DNA of 64,000 nucleotides, taken from assembly GCF_016125575.1 (NCBI RefSeq), contig NZ_WGLM01000005.1, forward strand, positions 124,001-188,000, in the 5' to 3' direction. This document shows positions 45,901 to 53,397 of the stretch, in pieces. The translations under genes were made by a program, and so were the position numbers. Each line of letters begins with the position of its first letter. Position 1 is the first letter of the stretch. The notes under the pieces were generated by a model that saw only the letters and a list, made by a program, of their open reading frames with translations, ran no database searches and had not been told where the DNA came from. This stretch comes from Limimaricola sp. GTDB taxonomy: Bacteria; Pseudomonadota; Alphaproteobacteria; Rhodobacterales; Rhodobacteraceae.

Positions 45901-47057
45901 GCCGGGATGCTATCGAGAAGCGCCAGAGTGTCGCCTCGCATCGTCGCCACCACCCAGACGCGCCCGCTGGCGCAAAGTGCGGCCAGTACTGCCGCAAAGG
46001 CACCTTGTGCCGCGGTATCCTCGTGTTGAAAAAGCTGTTCCAGCTGATCCACGACAAGAAGCAGACTTTCGTCCTTGGCCAGACCAGCGGTGACCGCGCC
46101 GACCACGTCGCGCTGCAACGCCTCGCTGGGTGCAATGTCGCGCAAGGCAAGGGCCAGCGCCGGCAGCGGCGCGGTGCTGTCCAGCACCAGATCTGCCACG
46201 CGCCATTGTCCTCCCTCGCGGGCCTGCGCAACGACATCAGCCGCGATCCCGGCACGAGCGAGCGAGGATTTACCCACGCCAGACCTGCCATGCACCAGCA
46301 AGAAACCGCAGCCCTGCGCCGCGGCCCGGCGCAACCGCTCCAGTGCTTCTTCCCGCACGCGGGCGCGGCCAAAGAACCTGTCATGCTGTTTGATCCCGTA
46401 GGCGGCGAGGCCAGGCCAAGGAGCACCGTCAAGACGCCGTTGCACCTTGTCGGCAGCGGCCGCGGGACGGGGTAGGGCAAGATCCAATGCTTTCAATGCC
46501 GCCTCGACCCCGGCAACAGGGCAGAGCGAGACGCCAAGTGCATCGAGCCGCGCGCGCAGATCGGCTGGCAATTCGGCAAGGTTGCCTTCGGGCATCACGG
46601 CAATAACGGGCAGGCCTTCGGCCCGCGCCTCGGCAAAAAGCTGCAGCGCGCGCTGCAACTTCTGTGGCACATGGCCCACCTCGCCTACGGCAAGATCGAC
46701 CGCGCGGATCGCGCCTGTCGCCCAGACCAGTCTGCGTGCCGGGGTGTCGCCATCGAGACGTTGCACCAAAGCACCCTCGGCCTCCAGTGCATGGGCGATC
46801 AGCGCACCCAGTTGCCAGCTTGATCCAACGTCGATCGGCGCCGAGACGTCCATGCGAAAGGCGGCATGTCCGTAAAGCCGTTCGATCACGCCCGTGGGCT
46901 GGCGCACGAAGGCGTTATAATCGGTGTCGATCCCGGCTTGGGCGGTGGTGCCGTCCAGGCAGACGGTGGACCGGCCAATCGCGGCGTCCTCGCGGCCCAG
47001 ATACAGGATCTCGGCCGGTGCCTCGGTCGTTGCGATGACAAGCCGGGTCGGCGTCAT
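42975..47057 (-). CDS. Lon-like peptidase / STAND NTPase / membrane / propeller-like fusion
   Basis: A 1360-aa protein. Residues ~60-195 resemble the Lon (S16) catalytic domain: APIDVGSSWQLGALIAHAL supplies a candidate Ser80, and ATGAIRAVDLAVGEVGHVPQKLQRAL supplies Lys133 at the place of Lon's catalytic Lys. Residues ~215-640 are an nSTAND1-type NTPase: GIKQHDRFFGR, Walker A GRSGVGKSS (257-265) and Walker B LLLVVDQLEQLF. One membrane segment lies at ~652-677, then a helical stretch and a ~600-residue beta-rich part, probably a degenerate WD40-like propeller. So it joins a sensor, a NTP switch and a peptidase. Its start overlaps the 176-aa gene by 4 bp. Substrate and trigger are unknown. Confidence 0.8.
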   Translation of the reverse strand: MTPTRLVIATTEAPAEILYLGREDAAIGRSTVCLDGTTAQAGIDTDYNAFVRQPTGVIERLYGHAAFRMDVSAPIDVGSSWQLGALIAHALEAEGALVQRLDGDTPARRLVWATGAIRAVDLAVGEVGHVPQKLQRALQLFAEARAEGLPVIAVMPEGNLAELPADLRARLDALGVSLCPVAGVEAALKALDLALPRPAAAADKVQRRLDGAPWPGLAAYGIKQHDRFFGRARVREEALERLRRAAAQGCGFLLVHGRSGVGKSSLARAGIAADVVAQAREGGQWRVADLVLDSTAPLPALALALRDIAPSEALQRDVVGAVTAGLAKDESLLLVVDQLEQLFQHEDTAAQGAFAAVLAALCASGRVWVVATMRGDTLALLDSIPALARLASDARLFRLGPPTLFEITEMILAPAALAGLRFAAAPDGRDLPAALAEPALRSPDSLPLLQVVLTRLAALAEPDGTIPFAAYERIGGFQQAVGRYAEDTHAALLADGIAPDRIDRVLAGLVRFDVETGRGLARLLPADQADDPARRILDRLVAARLVRTAAAGEVPGWRLAHEVILTDWPRLAALIEAMRQDLVLRDRIEAVAEDWAAAGRRPDDLLLAEARLDAAEDLAARALVEMPPEAARYLTASRAELIDRSRKATARRRLALGMGIAAATLIAVAAGIAVWQRGERLASAATAASRAARLSVDSATALTENGFVDEALLRLIAASDALPAGPEPALETALREALDRATRETRFAIPAGAEPFKANGVLYYMVPASGAVFRFDGTGAPKQVFTLPGRLAGSGATGPFGGVVAVRMLNSERQQEIAFFSVKDDNPRLLWHGAFGDATERPDITITWDGFGDVRQPITDPTPSGEAALIVNLRSGAAVSDRTNWLGQLMLNADGYSFAADADTAAQAELRQIGIAPPPADTSDAPARTCLWPALGAERANALSPRMAALGLGYGNGYAYSASCARDGTGLVLSLDVASSGGGRREVFLTDPAYLPDPADMPDYFTGNADNPPFLVSARSDLPPDGASLTNGQGVVVASDFRDVTLALTDGATPLRSLSFTVPAPVELQVALPNGQTALVLKPGVGRGDTSKTLLMVDPRRVYGTLPTSPLNAAPLSTQLCLVQGQPAENRQPVDLTTIWDEKETVEGTMRRVNFTWKGQPQSLLVPLDTVETHACLTLSPELGYYAVSDDTGLRVLDAKGHAIGSLPGNWPQATFRVPGSPEMFVAERSDTLLSWNPADDRPPSALLTLRYPITQVATDRAGRLFVVEDIGESELIAQAYDAATGLKLADLGSGYKFLTPVPLDDGSLLLTAANDPQQRFAFDDRATLVADARHWLSQACRIDPDQPATASACWRDQGS

Positions 47058-47584
47058 GGTGCGCCCTCCGCCAGCGGCAGAAGTGCCCCTTCGGTCTCGG
47101 GGTCGGCCAGCGCGGCCAAAAGCGATGCATCGACCACGTTGTCGAGGACCTGAAGCGTTTCACCCGCCGCATCGGTCGCAGGCAGGGGATGGCGCAGCGT
47201 TGTGCCGTCAGGGCGGGTCAGGACCAGCACCAGTGGCCCCATGGCCCAGTCCAGTCGCAGCAGCAGGTAGGTTTGCCCGCCGCGCCGCGCCGGACGCAAC
47301 TCGATCCGTCCCCCCGGGAAGGTTCGCGTGTCGACCGCGCCGTCCGAGGCCGCGGCAAGGCTGGGCAGCGTAAACTGCGCCAGCCTGTCGCGGATCCGGC
47401 GAAACATGGCGCGCAATGCGGGATCGGCGAAAAGGGCCCGGCTGAGCCGGTCATCTACGGGTCCTTCTCCGGTCAGGAAAAGGTGGATCTCACGCTCGCC
47501 CAGCCGGTCGCGGCGCAAGGCGGCGTCACCAAGCGCCTGATCGGCCGCATAGGACCGGTCCGCGCTGTCGAAAGGGTCGCTCAT
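47054..47584 (-). CDS. 176-aa partner of the Lon-STAND protein, unknown function
   Basis: A soluble 176-aa protein starting at ATG 47584 after GGGAGAGCAGGG; its stop overlaps the start of the Lon-STAND gene by 4 bp, so both are translated as a pair. It has an acidic, helical N-terminus (MSDPFDSADRSYAADQALGD) and a beta-rich middle: GRIELRPARRGGQTYLLLRLDW and GPLVLVLTRPDGTTLRHPLPA. The C-terminus is helical. No family is recognised. Such small partners next to STAND proteins may act as adaptor, inhibitor or substrate; that is inference from the coupling only. Confidence 0.75.
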   Translation of the reverse strand: MSDPFDSADRSYAADQALGDAALRRDRLGEREIHLFLTGEGPVDDRLSRALFADPALRAMFRRIRDRLAQFTLPSLAAASDGAVDTRTFPGGRIELRPARRGGQTYLLLRLDWAMGPLVLVLTRPDGTTLRHPLPATDAAGETLQVLDNVVDASLLAALADPETEGALLPLAEGAP

Positions 47585-47670
47585 CCCTGCTCTCCCTTTC
47601 GGTTGCCAAGCCGCGGCCTGATCGGGATGGTAAAGACAGTGCCAGAAGGCAGGAACAAACGAAACCCGCG

Positions 47671-49287
47671 ATGATACCGCCCGATCCTGCACCCGATCCG
47701 CGCGACGTCGCCGAATTGCTGGCGCTGATCGCCGAGCGTGAAACACGGGGCGGTCGGCCGTGGTGTCCGCCGCACGCGGCACGCGCACTTGATCGGGCAA
47801 TTCGGTTTCGGACACGGGCCCTGAACGGTCTGGCTCGCCCCGCGCTGCGACTGGGCCGTGCGATGGAGGCTGCCGATCGGCGCGGCAGTGTCAATTTCCT
47901 GCATGGGCGGGTGGCGGTGCTGCGGCCGGACAGGTTCGCCGCGGCATTTGCGAACGCTGATTTGCCCGCGGGGATCAGGGCCGAGGCACGCGCGATTGTC
48001 TTCGCGCCCGGGCCACTTGGCGCGTCGACGGGCGGGCCGTTCCGGTTGACCTTTGCCGCGATGCCGCTCGTTGCGGCCTACTGGGATTTCTGCCGCATGG
48101 CACTGGGCCCCGAGACTGTCGATGCACTTGTCTCGAAACTGGCCGAGGGCGCGCAGGCAGAAGAGGTGGCCGGACAATTGACGCAGGCCTTGCGCGACTG
48201 GCTGCGCCCGCGGCTTGAAAGTGAACATGCGCTTAAGCAGGCGCTGGTGATACGGCGGTTCCTTCAAGCCGCGGAGATCGGTCAAGCGGCCGAGATTGGC
48301 GACGAGACGATCCTGGGTTTTTGGCAACAGGCGGTGTCCGACCCGCCACCCGTCGAAGGTTTCCGGCTTTTTCGCGGTGCAATGCGCCGTCTTGTGGCCT
48401 ATCGCCGCGCGCTGGCCCTCGCCGAGACAGAGGCCGCCGCCGCGGCAGATGGCACCGAAACTTTGGCGGCGCTCGCCGATGAAGGGGATGATGACACACC
48501 GCTCGGCCAGCCGGCGCTGCGACGCGCTGAGGCGAGCGAAGGCTGGGTTTCGCCCCTTGAGGGACTGTTCGCTGGCAGCGCGCCTGTCAAATGGCTGACC
48601 GGAACCGACCGCGCAGCACTTGGTGCTTTTCTGGCTGATCCGGGCGCGCCTCCGGGGCTGGGACGCGGCGCGTTTGACGGCGATCGGCCCGAGGCCGCCA
48701 TGACCCACAGCGCGTGGCGCTTCGATCTGTTCGGCGGGCTTCAGGAACGGATGGCCAATGGCCGCCTGCATTGGCCTCCGCCCGGGGCCGAGGACTATGC
48801 CGCGCGGGCGGCACGGCTGGACAAGATCGCCGAACGCATCGTGCAAACCCAACTCGCCGCGGCATGGCACCTTGTCGACGCGGGGCGGTTCGAAGGGCTG
48901 ACACTGCTGTCGCAGATTGATCCTGCGGGCTTGCGTGACTGGTTGGGCACGGCCCTGTCCGGCCCGCGCGACAGGCCTTTGACCGAGATTGCCCGCGCCG
49001 CGATGGAAATGCGCCCCGGGTTGTTGGGGGCACGGCTCCGTCAGGCGGCCCGAAAAGTGACAAGACAGGGCTTTCGTCCAACCGATGAGGATATGCCGGA
49101 ACGGCTGGACGCGATGGCAGAGGGGGCGGTTCATCTCGGACCGCTGCTCGACGAAATCGAGGCGCATCGAAACTGGATGGCCCGGCGCGGCGCCGAGGTG
49201 CTTCATGCGGCCGACATTGCGGTCTTTGGGCCGGTCTTTGAGGGGCTTTACGGAAAGGCGGACGGGCATGGCGTGGCCTCCGGTTAA
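47671..49287 (+). CDS. 538-aa protein of unknown function, divergent from the Lon-STAND pair
   Basis: A mainly helical 538-aa protein without signal peptide or membrane segment. It opens with PDPRDVAELLALIAERETRGG and RPWCPPHAARALDRAIRFRTRALNGL, and carries an acidic segment (LADEGDDDTPLG) and tryptophan-containing stretches (FDLFGGLQERMANGRLHWPPPG). I find no catalytic signature and cannot name a family. It shares an 86-bp divergent promoter region with the 176-aa/Lon-STAND pair, which suggests a functional link. Codon use is like the host's, so the group is not recently acquired. Confidence 0.7.
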   Translation: MIPPDPAPDPRDVAELLALIAERETRGGRPWCPPHAARALDRAIRFRTRALNGLARPALRLGRAMEAADRRGSVNFLHGRVAVLRPDRFAAAFANADLPAGIRAEARAIVFAPGPLGASTGGPFRLTFAAMPLVAAYWDFCRMALGPETVDALVSKLAEGAQAEEVAGQLTQALRDWLRPRLESEHALKQALVIRRFLQAAEIGQAAEIGDETILGFWQQAVSDPPPVEGFRLFRGAMRRLVAYRRALALAETEAAAAADGTETLAALADEGDDDTPLGQPALRRAEASEGWVSPLEGLFAGSAPVKWLTGTDRAALGAFLADPGAPPGLGRGAFDGDRPEAAMTHSAWRFDLFGGLQERMANGRLHWPPPGAEDYAARAARLDKIAERIVQTQLAAAWHLVDAGRFEGLTLLSQIDPAGLRDWLGTALSGPRDRPLTEIARAAMEMRPGLLGARLRQAARKVTRQGFRPTDEDMPERLDAMAEGAVHLGPLLDEIEAHRNWMARRGAEVLHAADIAVFGPVFEGLYGKADGHGVASG

Positions 49288-49329
49288 GGGCCACCCCGGG
49301 ACGGGAAGATCGCCGGGACGACCGCAAGC

Positions 49330-49740
49330 TCAGGATGGCGGGGTGCAGGGCAGGGGGGCGCCTTCGATGGTCAATGCAACCTCGGGTGCGGTGCCGTTGC
49401 CGCCGAGCGCATAGCGCGCAAGCGCAACGCTTTCACCCGCCGCAAGGTTGAATTCTCCACCCTGGCGAAAACGGCTCCTCGTATTGCCGCTGGTCTGGAT
49501 GACGGTCAGCGCAAATCGCCCCTTTGCCGGGCTGCTGGCGGTCAGAACGGGGCGTGTCATGGCACCTTCAGGCTGCAGGGCGCAGGATAGTGCGGATTGC
49601 GGTTGATCCTGCGTCTCGGGCCCAGAAAGCGGCAAAACCTCGGCGCGGACAGGAGGGGTGAAGGGCGGTGGTCCGGGCAGGTCAACCGGGTGGGCGGTTG
49701 CGCCGAACAGCAACATCAGAAGGATATCGAGAAAGGACAT
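49330..49740 (-). CDS. CsgH-like (curli chaperone-type) protein
   Basis: A 136-aa protein with a short hydrophobic N-terminus (MSFLDILLMLLFGATA) and a C-terminal Ig-like part: GRFALTVIQTSGNTRSR, QGGEFNLAAGESVALAR and EVALTIEGAPLPC. The sequence SGN..R..QGG.F.L.AGE resembles the CsgH/CsgC curli-inhibitor fold seen in alphaproteobacteria, which keeps amyloid subunits soluble in the periplasm. ATG 49740 follows GGAGAC. No curlin or CsgG gene is visible nearby, so it may serve another client. This family call is by motif memory, moderate confidence. Confidence 0.6.
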   Translation of the reverse strand: MSFLDILLMLLFGATAHPVDLPGPPPFTPPVRAEVLPLSGPETQDQPQSALSCALQPEGAMTRPVLTASSPAKGRFALTVIQTSGNTRSRFRQGGEFNLAAGESVALARYALGGNGTAPEVALTIEGAPLPCTPPS

Positions 49741-49808
49741 GGCAGTCTCCGGAAGGTGTGAGGGAAAAGGCCCCGGGGCGCGTTTGCTGCCCCGGGGGCA
49801 TGGCTTGG

Positions 49809-50153
49809 TCACCGGATTTCGGCGACACCCCAGAACTGGCCGATGACGCAATCGTCGCCCTCGGTCATGTAGCTCTGCTCGTCGTAGGTCAGCCAACGCC
49901 AGTAGGCGATGTTGCCATTGCGATCCCGCATGGTGCAGATGTCGGCCGCAGGCATCGGCTCTTCGTACCAGCCGTCATCCTGAGCGTCGCCGTAGTCGCC
50001 ATATCCGGTGTCATTGCCGCTGTTGATATTGATGTTGATCGAGCCGGCAGAGCCGTAATTGCCGACATTGACGTCGATATTGCCGCCGGCAAAAGCGGGG
50101 CTTGCGCCGAGGGCGATGATGACGGCGAGGGTTTTGGTGATGTTGAGTTGCAT
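49809..50153 (-). CDS. Small secreted protein, unknown function
   Basis: A 114-aa protein with signal peptide MQLNITKTLAVIIALGASPAFA. The mature N-terminus is asparagine- and glycine-rich with alternating hydrophobics (GGNIDVNVGNYG and INININSGND), a beta-prone low-complexity stretch. An acidic segment and a C-terminal part with two cysteines (ADICTMRDRNGNIAYWRW, EGDDCVIGQFWG) follow. It is encoded just upstream of the CsgH-like gene on the same strand, so it may be that chaperone's client, but it lacks clear curlin repeats. A start at 50246 is rejected as it spoils the signal peptide. Confidence 0.7.
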   Translation of the reverse strand: MQLNITKTLAVIIALGASPAFAGGNIDVNVGNYGSAGSINININSGNDTGYGDYGDAQDDGWYEEPMPAADICTMRDRNGNIAYWRWLTYDEQSYMTEGDDCVIGQFWGVAEIR

Positions 50154-50380
50154 TGTCGTTCTCCTTGGTTTGGTTGACACCCAAGGAAAGCGGAGGGTTC
50201 GCGGGGTTTTTCGCAGCGCGGTCCACGGGGCCTGATGAATCTGCAAGTTCTTGGTGCCATGGCGGTTCCGGTCAGTCGGGCGTCGGGCCCAGCCACGCGG
50301 GACGGACCTGACGCGTCATGATCAAGACATCATGATCGCTGTCGCGTCACGATTTCCCAGTGACAGGCAAGGAGGCAGAC

Positions 50381-51301
50381 TTGATTACGTTGCAGGATGG
50401 CCGGTTCGAAATTGATGCCGCGATTGTGGCCGAGGGGCTTGGCCTGACGCCGCAGGCCGTCATGCAGGGCTTGCGCGATGGCACGATCACGACGCGAAGC
50501 GAACATGGCGAGGGGGAGGATGCCGGGCGCCACAGGCTGACCTTCTTTGGTCCCGGCAAACGCCTGCGGTTGATCATGGATGAAACAGGACAGATCCTGA
50601 AACGCACCGTCGCTGCCCATCGTGGCCCGTCTACGGTTATGCCAACAAGCGGCAGCTTTGCCTCGCCTCCCTGTTTTCTGCACGAGTTGGATGCCGAGGC
50701 GGATGGTTTGCCGGCCGCGTCCGATCCGGTGCAGGCGCGCGACGTGGCCCGCTGGCGCAAGGCAGAGCGGGAACGCCTGTTGTCGGAACGCGCCGCGCTG
50801 CCCGTCGCGACACGGGAGGCGGCCGCGCGCGCGATTGCGGCCCATCTGGACGCACTTCTGGGGGATGTGACGGGCAAGACCATCTCGGCCTATTGGCCGA
50901 TCAAGTCGGAACTGGATCTCAGGCCGTGGCTGATGTCGTTGAACGAGCGTGGGGCAACCGCTTGCCTGCCGCTGGTCGTGGAAAAGTCAGCACCGCTGCG
51001 GTTTCGGGCATGGGGCGCCGGAACGCCGATGGAGCGGGGCATCTGGAACATTGCCGTGCCCGCGTCAGGCGACTGGCTGGTGCCCGACATCCTGATTGCA
51101 CCGGTCGTGGGCCATGACGCCGGCCTTTACCGACTGGGTTATGGCGGCGGCTATTTCGACAGGACACTGGCAGCCATCGGGGCATCGGCCACGGCTATCG
51201 GCATCGGGCTGGCGTCCAGCCGTGTCGCCACGATCTTTCCCCAGTCGCACGATGTGGCCATGCGCGCGATCGTGACCGAGGACGGGATCTTGCGCGGCTA
51301 A
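50381..51301 (+). CDS. DUF6522-like domain fused to 5-formyltetrahydrofolate cyclo-ligase
   Basis: A 306-aa protein. Residues ~1-85 (LQDGRFEIDAAIVAEGLGLT, RHRLTFFGPGKRLRLIMDETG) match the small DUF6522 type seen as free proteins in Rhodobacterales. Residues ~115-306 are a cyclo-ligase: ARWRKAERERLLSERAAL, ISAYWPIKSELDLRPWL, and the MgATP/folate loop LYRLGYGGGYFDRTLA. It converts 5-formyl-THF to methenyl-THF. I chose TTG 50381, because AAGGAGG lies 5 nt upstream; a GTG at 50360 precedes that SD. Its end overlaps the convergent mannose gene by 4 bp. Confidence 0.85.
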   Translation: MITLQDGRFEIDAAIVAEGLGLTPQAVMQGLRDGTITTRSEHGEGEDAGRHRLTFFGPGKRLRLIMDETGQILKRTVAAHRGPSTVMPTSGSFASPPCFLHELDAEADGLPAASDPVQARDVARWRKAERERLLSERAALPVATREAAARAIAAHLDALLGDVTGKTISAYWPIKSELDLRPWLMSLNERGATACLPLVVEKSAPLRFRAWGAGTPMERGIWNIAVPASGDWLVPDILIAPVVGHDAGLYRLGYGGGYFDRTLAAIGASATAIGIGLASSRVATIFPQSHDVAMRAIVTEDGILRG

Positions 51302-52746
51302 CCCTTGGCACCTTGGCCCCGTGCATAGACATCGTCGTAGCGGATGATGTCATCCTCGCCGAGATAGCTGCCGGTCTGCACCTCGATCAGTGTCAGCGGC
51401 ACCTTGCCGGGGTTCTCCATGCGGTGCACGGCACCCAGCGGCACAAAGACCGACTGGTTCTCGGACACAAGCTGTACCTTGTCACCGATCGTGACCTTCG
51501 CAGTCCCCTCTACCACGATCCAGTGCTCTGCCCGGTGGTGGTGGCTTTGCAGGCTCAGGGCCGCGCCGGGGTGGACCACGATTCGCTTGACCTGGAAACG
51601 GGGCCCGATCACGAGGCTTTCGTACCAGCCCCATGGCCGATAATCGCGCGGCAGGGTTTCGGCCTGCGTGGCGCCCTTGGCCTTGAGCGCGGCGACAGCC
51701 TGCTTGACCTCCTGCGCGCGGTCCTTGTGGGCCACAAGCACCGCATCGGGCATGGCCACCACGATCGTATCGGCCAGGCCAATCCCGACGACCTCCTGCG
51801 CGTCGCTTGTCGGCCGCAGCAGCGTGTTGGTGCAATCAATGGCCGTGGCGTTGCCATGGGCGACGACACCCGCCGCGTCGGGCGAGGTTTCGCGCCACAC
51901 GGCCTGCCAGTCGCCCAGGTCCGACCAGGCCCCGCCATAGGGCACAACGGTGATATTGCGGGCCCGTTCCATCACCGCGTAGTCGATCGAAATATCGTCC
52001 AGTGCGCCCCATGGATCGGGATCAAGCCGGGTAAAGCCCATATCGCATGTCGCGCCCTCGATGGCGGCGCGGCAATGCGCAAGTGTCTCCGGCGCGTGGG
52101 TCGCGAAGGCCTCGATCACGGCCGTGGTCGTGAACATGAATATACCGGCATTCCACAGGTGCATGCCGCCGGCAAAGAGCCGTTCGGCGGTGGCGAGGTC
52201 GGGCTTTTCGACGAAGGCGCGCAAGGGCTGCGGGGTGGCGCTGAATGCTGCATCGGGTGCGGCGGAAAGTTCCAGCCAGCCATACCCCGTTTCAGGACGG
52301 TCTGGGCGGATCCCGAAGGTCACCAACTGGCCGTCCATGGCCGCGGGCGCCGCGGCGGCGACGGTTTGCTGAAACCGTGCGATATCGGGGATGACATGGT
52401 CCGCAGGTGCGACAAGCATCAGCGCACCGGATGATCGGGCATCAAGCGCCAGCGCCGCAGCGCAGACCGCGGCGGCTGTGTTGCGCGCAGCGGGTTCGAT
52501 CAAGATATCCGCCGCCGCCATTTCGAGCGCTGCCAGTTGTTCGGTGACCATGAAGCGAAAATCGGCCCCGGTGACAACGTTTGGCGCCGCAAACTCCTGC
52601 CCCTTCAACCGCCGTGCAGACGCCTGAAACAGGCTTTCTTCACCAACGAGGCGTACAAACTGCTTGGGATACGATTTGCGCGACAATGGCCAGAGCCGTG
52701 TGCCGGAGCCACCACAGAGAAGCACGGGATGGATCTGGAGCGTCAT
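51298..52746 (-). CDS. manC: Mannose-1-phosphate guanylyltransferase / mannose-6-phosphate isomerase
   Basis: A 482-aa bifunctional enzyme making GDP-mannose for surface polysaccharides. The nucleotidyltransferase part (residues 1-~330) begins with VLLCGGSGTRLWPLSRKSYPKQF and contains FVEKPD and GAWSDLGDWQAVW. The C-terminal cupin-type isomerase (~350-482) has RPWGWYESL, FQVKRIVVHPG and the metal-binding HHHRAEHWIVVEGTAKVTIGD. SD AGAAGGA precedes ATG 52746. It converges with the cyclo-ligase gene and is not in a visible polysaccharide cluster. Confidence 0.93.
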   Translation of the reverse strand: MTLQIHPVLLCGGSGTRLWPLSRKSYPKQFVRLVGEESLFQASARRLKGQEFAAPNVVTGADFRFMVTEQLAALEMAAADILIEPAARNTAAAVCAAALALDARSSGALMLVAPADHVIPDIARFQQTVAAAAPAAMDGQLVTFGIRPDRPETGYGWLELSAAPDAAFSATPQPLRAFVEKPDLATAERLFAGGMHLWNAGIFMFTTTAVIEAFATHAPETLAHCRAAIEGATCDMGFTRLDPDPWGALDDISIDYAVMERARNITVVPYGGAWSDLGDWQAVWRETSPDAAGVVAHGNATAIDCTNTLLRPTSDAQEVVGIGLADTIVVAMPDAVLVAHKDRAQEVKQAVAALKAKGATQAETLPRDYRPWGWYESLVIGPRFQVKRIVVHPGAALSLQSHHHRAEHWIVVEGTAKVTIGDKVQLVSENQSVFVPLGAVHRMENPGKVPLTLIEVQTGSYLGEDDIIRYDDVYARGQGAKG

Positions 52747-53397
52747 CGTCTATCCTTCTGACAGAGGCCTGGAGGCGTCTTGTGGCAATGCGTTGTCCCA
52801 ACGGGCGATGTCCAGCGGGTGCTGTCAAGTCCCTAGCATGCTACGTCCGCCGAAAGCGTATTATCGCAATTACCGAAATGCCATGTATTTCACACCGGAT
52901 CTTGAACCGTAATTCAAGAGGACCATTCGAAAGCTTTACATCCACGTCTCAGGCGTGACAAATGGGGTTGAGAGGTCCAGGTGCGCTGCCGGCGCGGGTT
53001 GGAGCCGGAGTTGACAGCGGTCAGATCATCGCTCTTGGCGCAGTAGTCTGACCACGACGAAACGGTGTGCCTTCCGGCCCATTGGGGCTAGCCGGTATTA
53101 CCTGGGCTGGCAACACCCAAGGCGCTGATATCGTGACAGTAGTCGCGTTGTCACCATGTGCCTGCAGATGCGAAAGTGACGGGATGCCGGCATGGTCCAT
53201 TGCCGGCTCACCGTCATCGGGGAGAGGTTGCGCGGCATACTGCCTTTGCGCAAAAAGTGATTAGAAAGAGCACGTATGCTCTTATGAGGAAGCAAGGTTT
53301 GGCTTTCATATGTTGACAAAGATATGACAGCCATTGTTAGACACTACAAATTTGGTTTCTATTTGGCGAATTCATTTCGCGGAACAGGGTAACAGCA
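52747..53397. other. 651-bp non-coding stretch before the response regulator
   Basis: No convincing gene is found between the mannose gene and the LuxR-type regulator. It becomes AT-richer to the right. One hairpin (GCCGGCA at 53186-53192, TGCCGGC at 53201-53207, 8-nt loop) stands out. TTGACA at 53313 could be a -35 of the regulator promoter, but the -10 is weak. Small open frames here (for example 53067-53264) have no ribosome site and no protein-like composition. Confidence 0.5.

Noticed and set aside
47581-49269. 562-codon minus-strand open frame opposite the 538-aa gene
   Set aside because: The plus frame has a more natural composition (balanced helices, acidic residues). The minus frame is rich in Arg, Gln, Pro and His and would overlap the 176-aa gene start. 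I keep the plus frame, but the 538-aa call is less certain for this reason.
49809-50153. Curlin (CsgA/CsgB) gene
   Set aside because: The Asn-rich stretch lacks the spaced Gln/Asn repeat of curlins and the C-terminal half is a non-repetitive two-cysteine domain.
53067-53264. 65-codon plus-strand open frame in the gap before the response regulator
   Set aside because: No SD, no conserved-looking pattern; composition is that of non-coding sequence.
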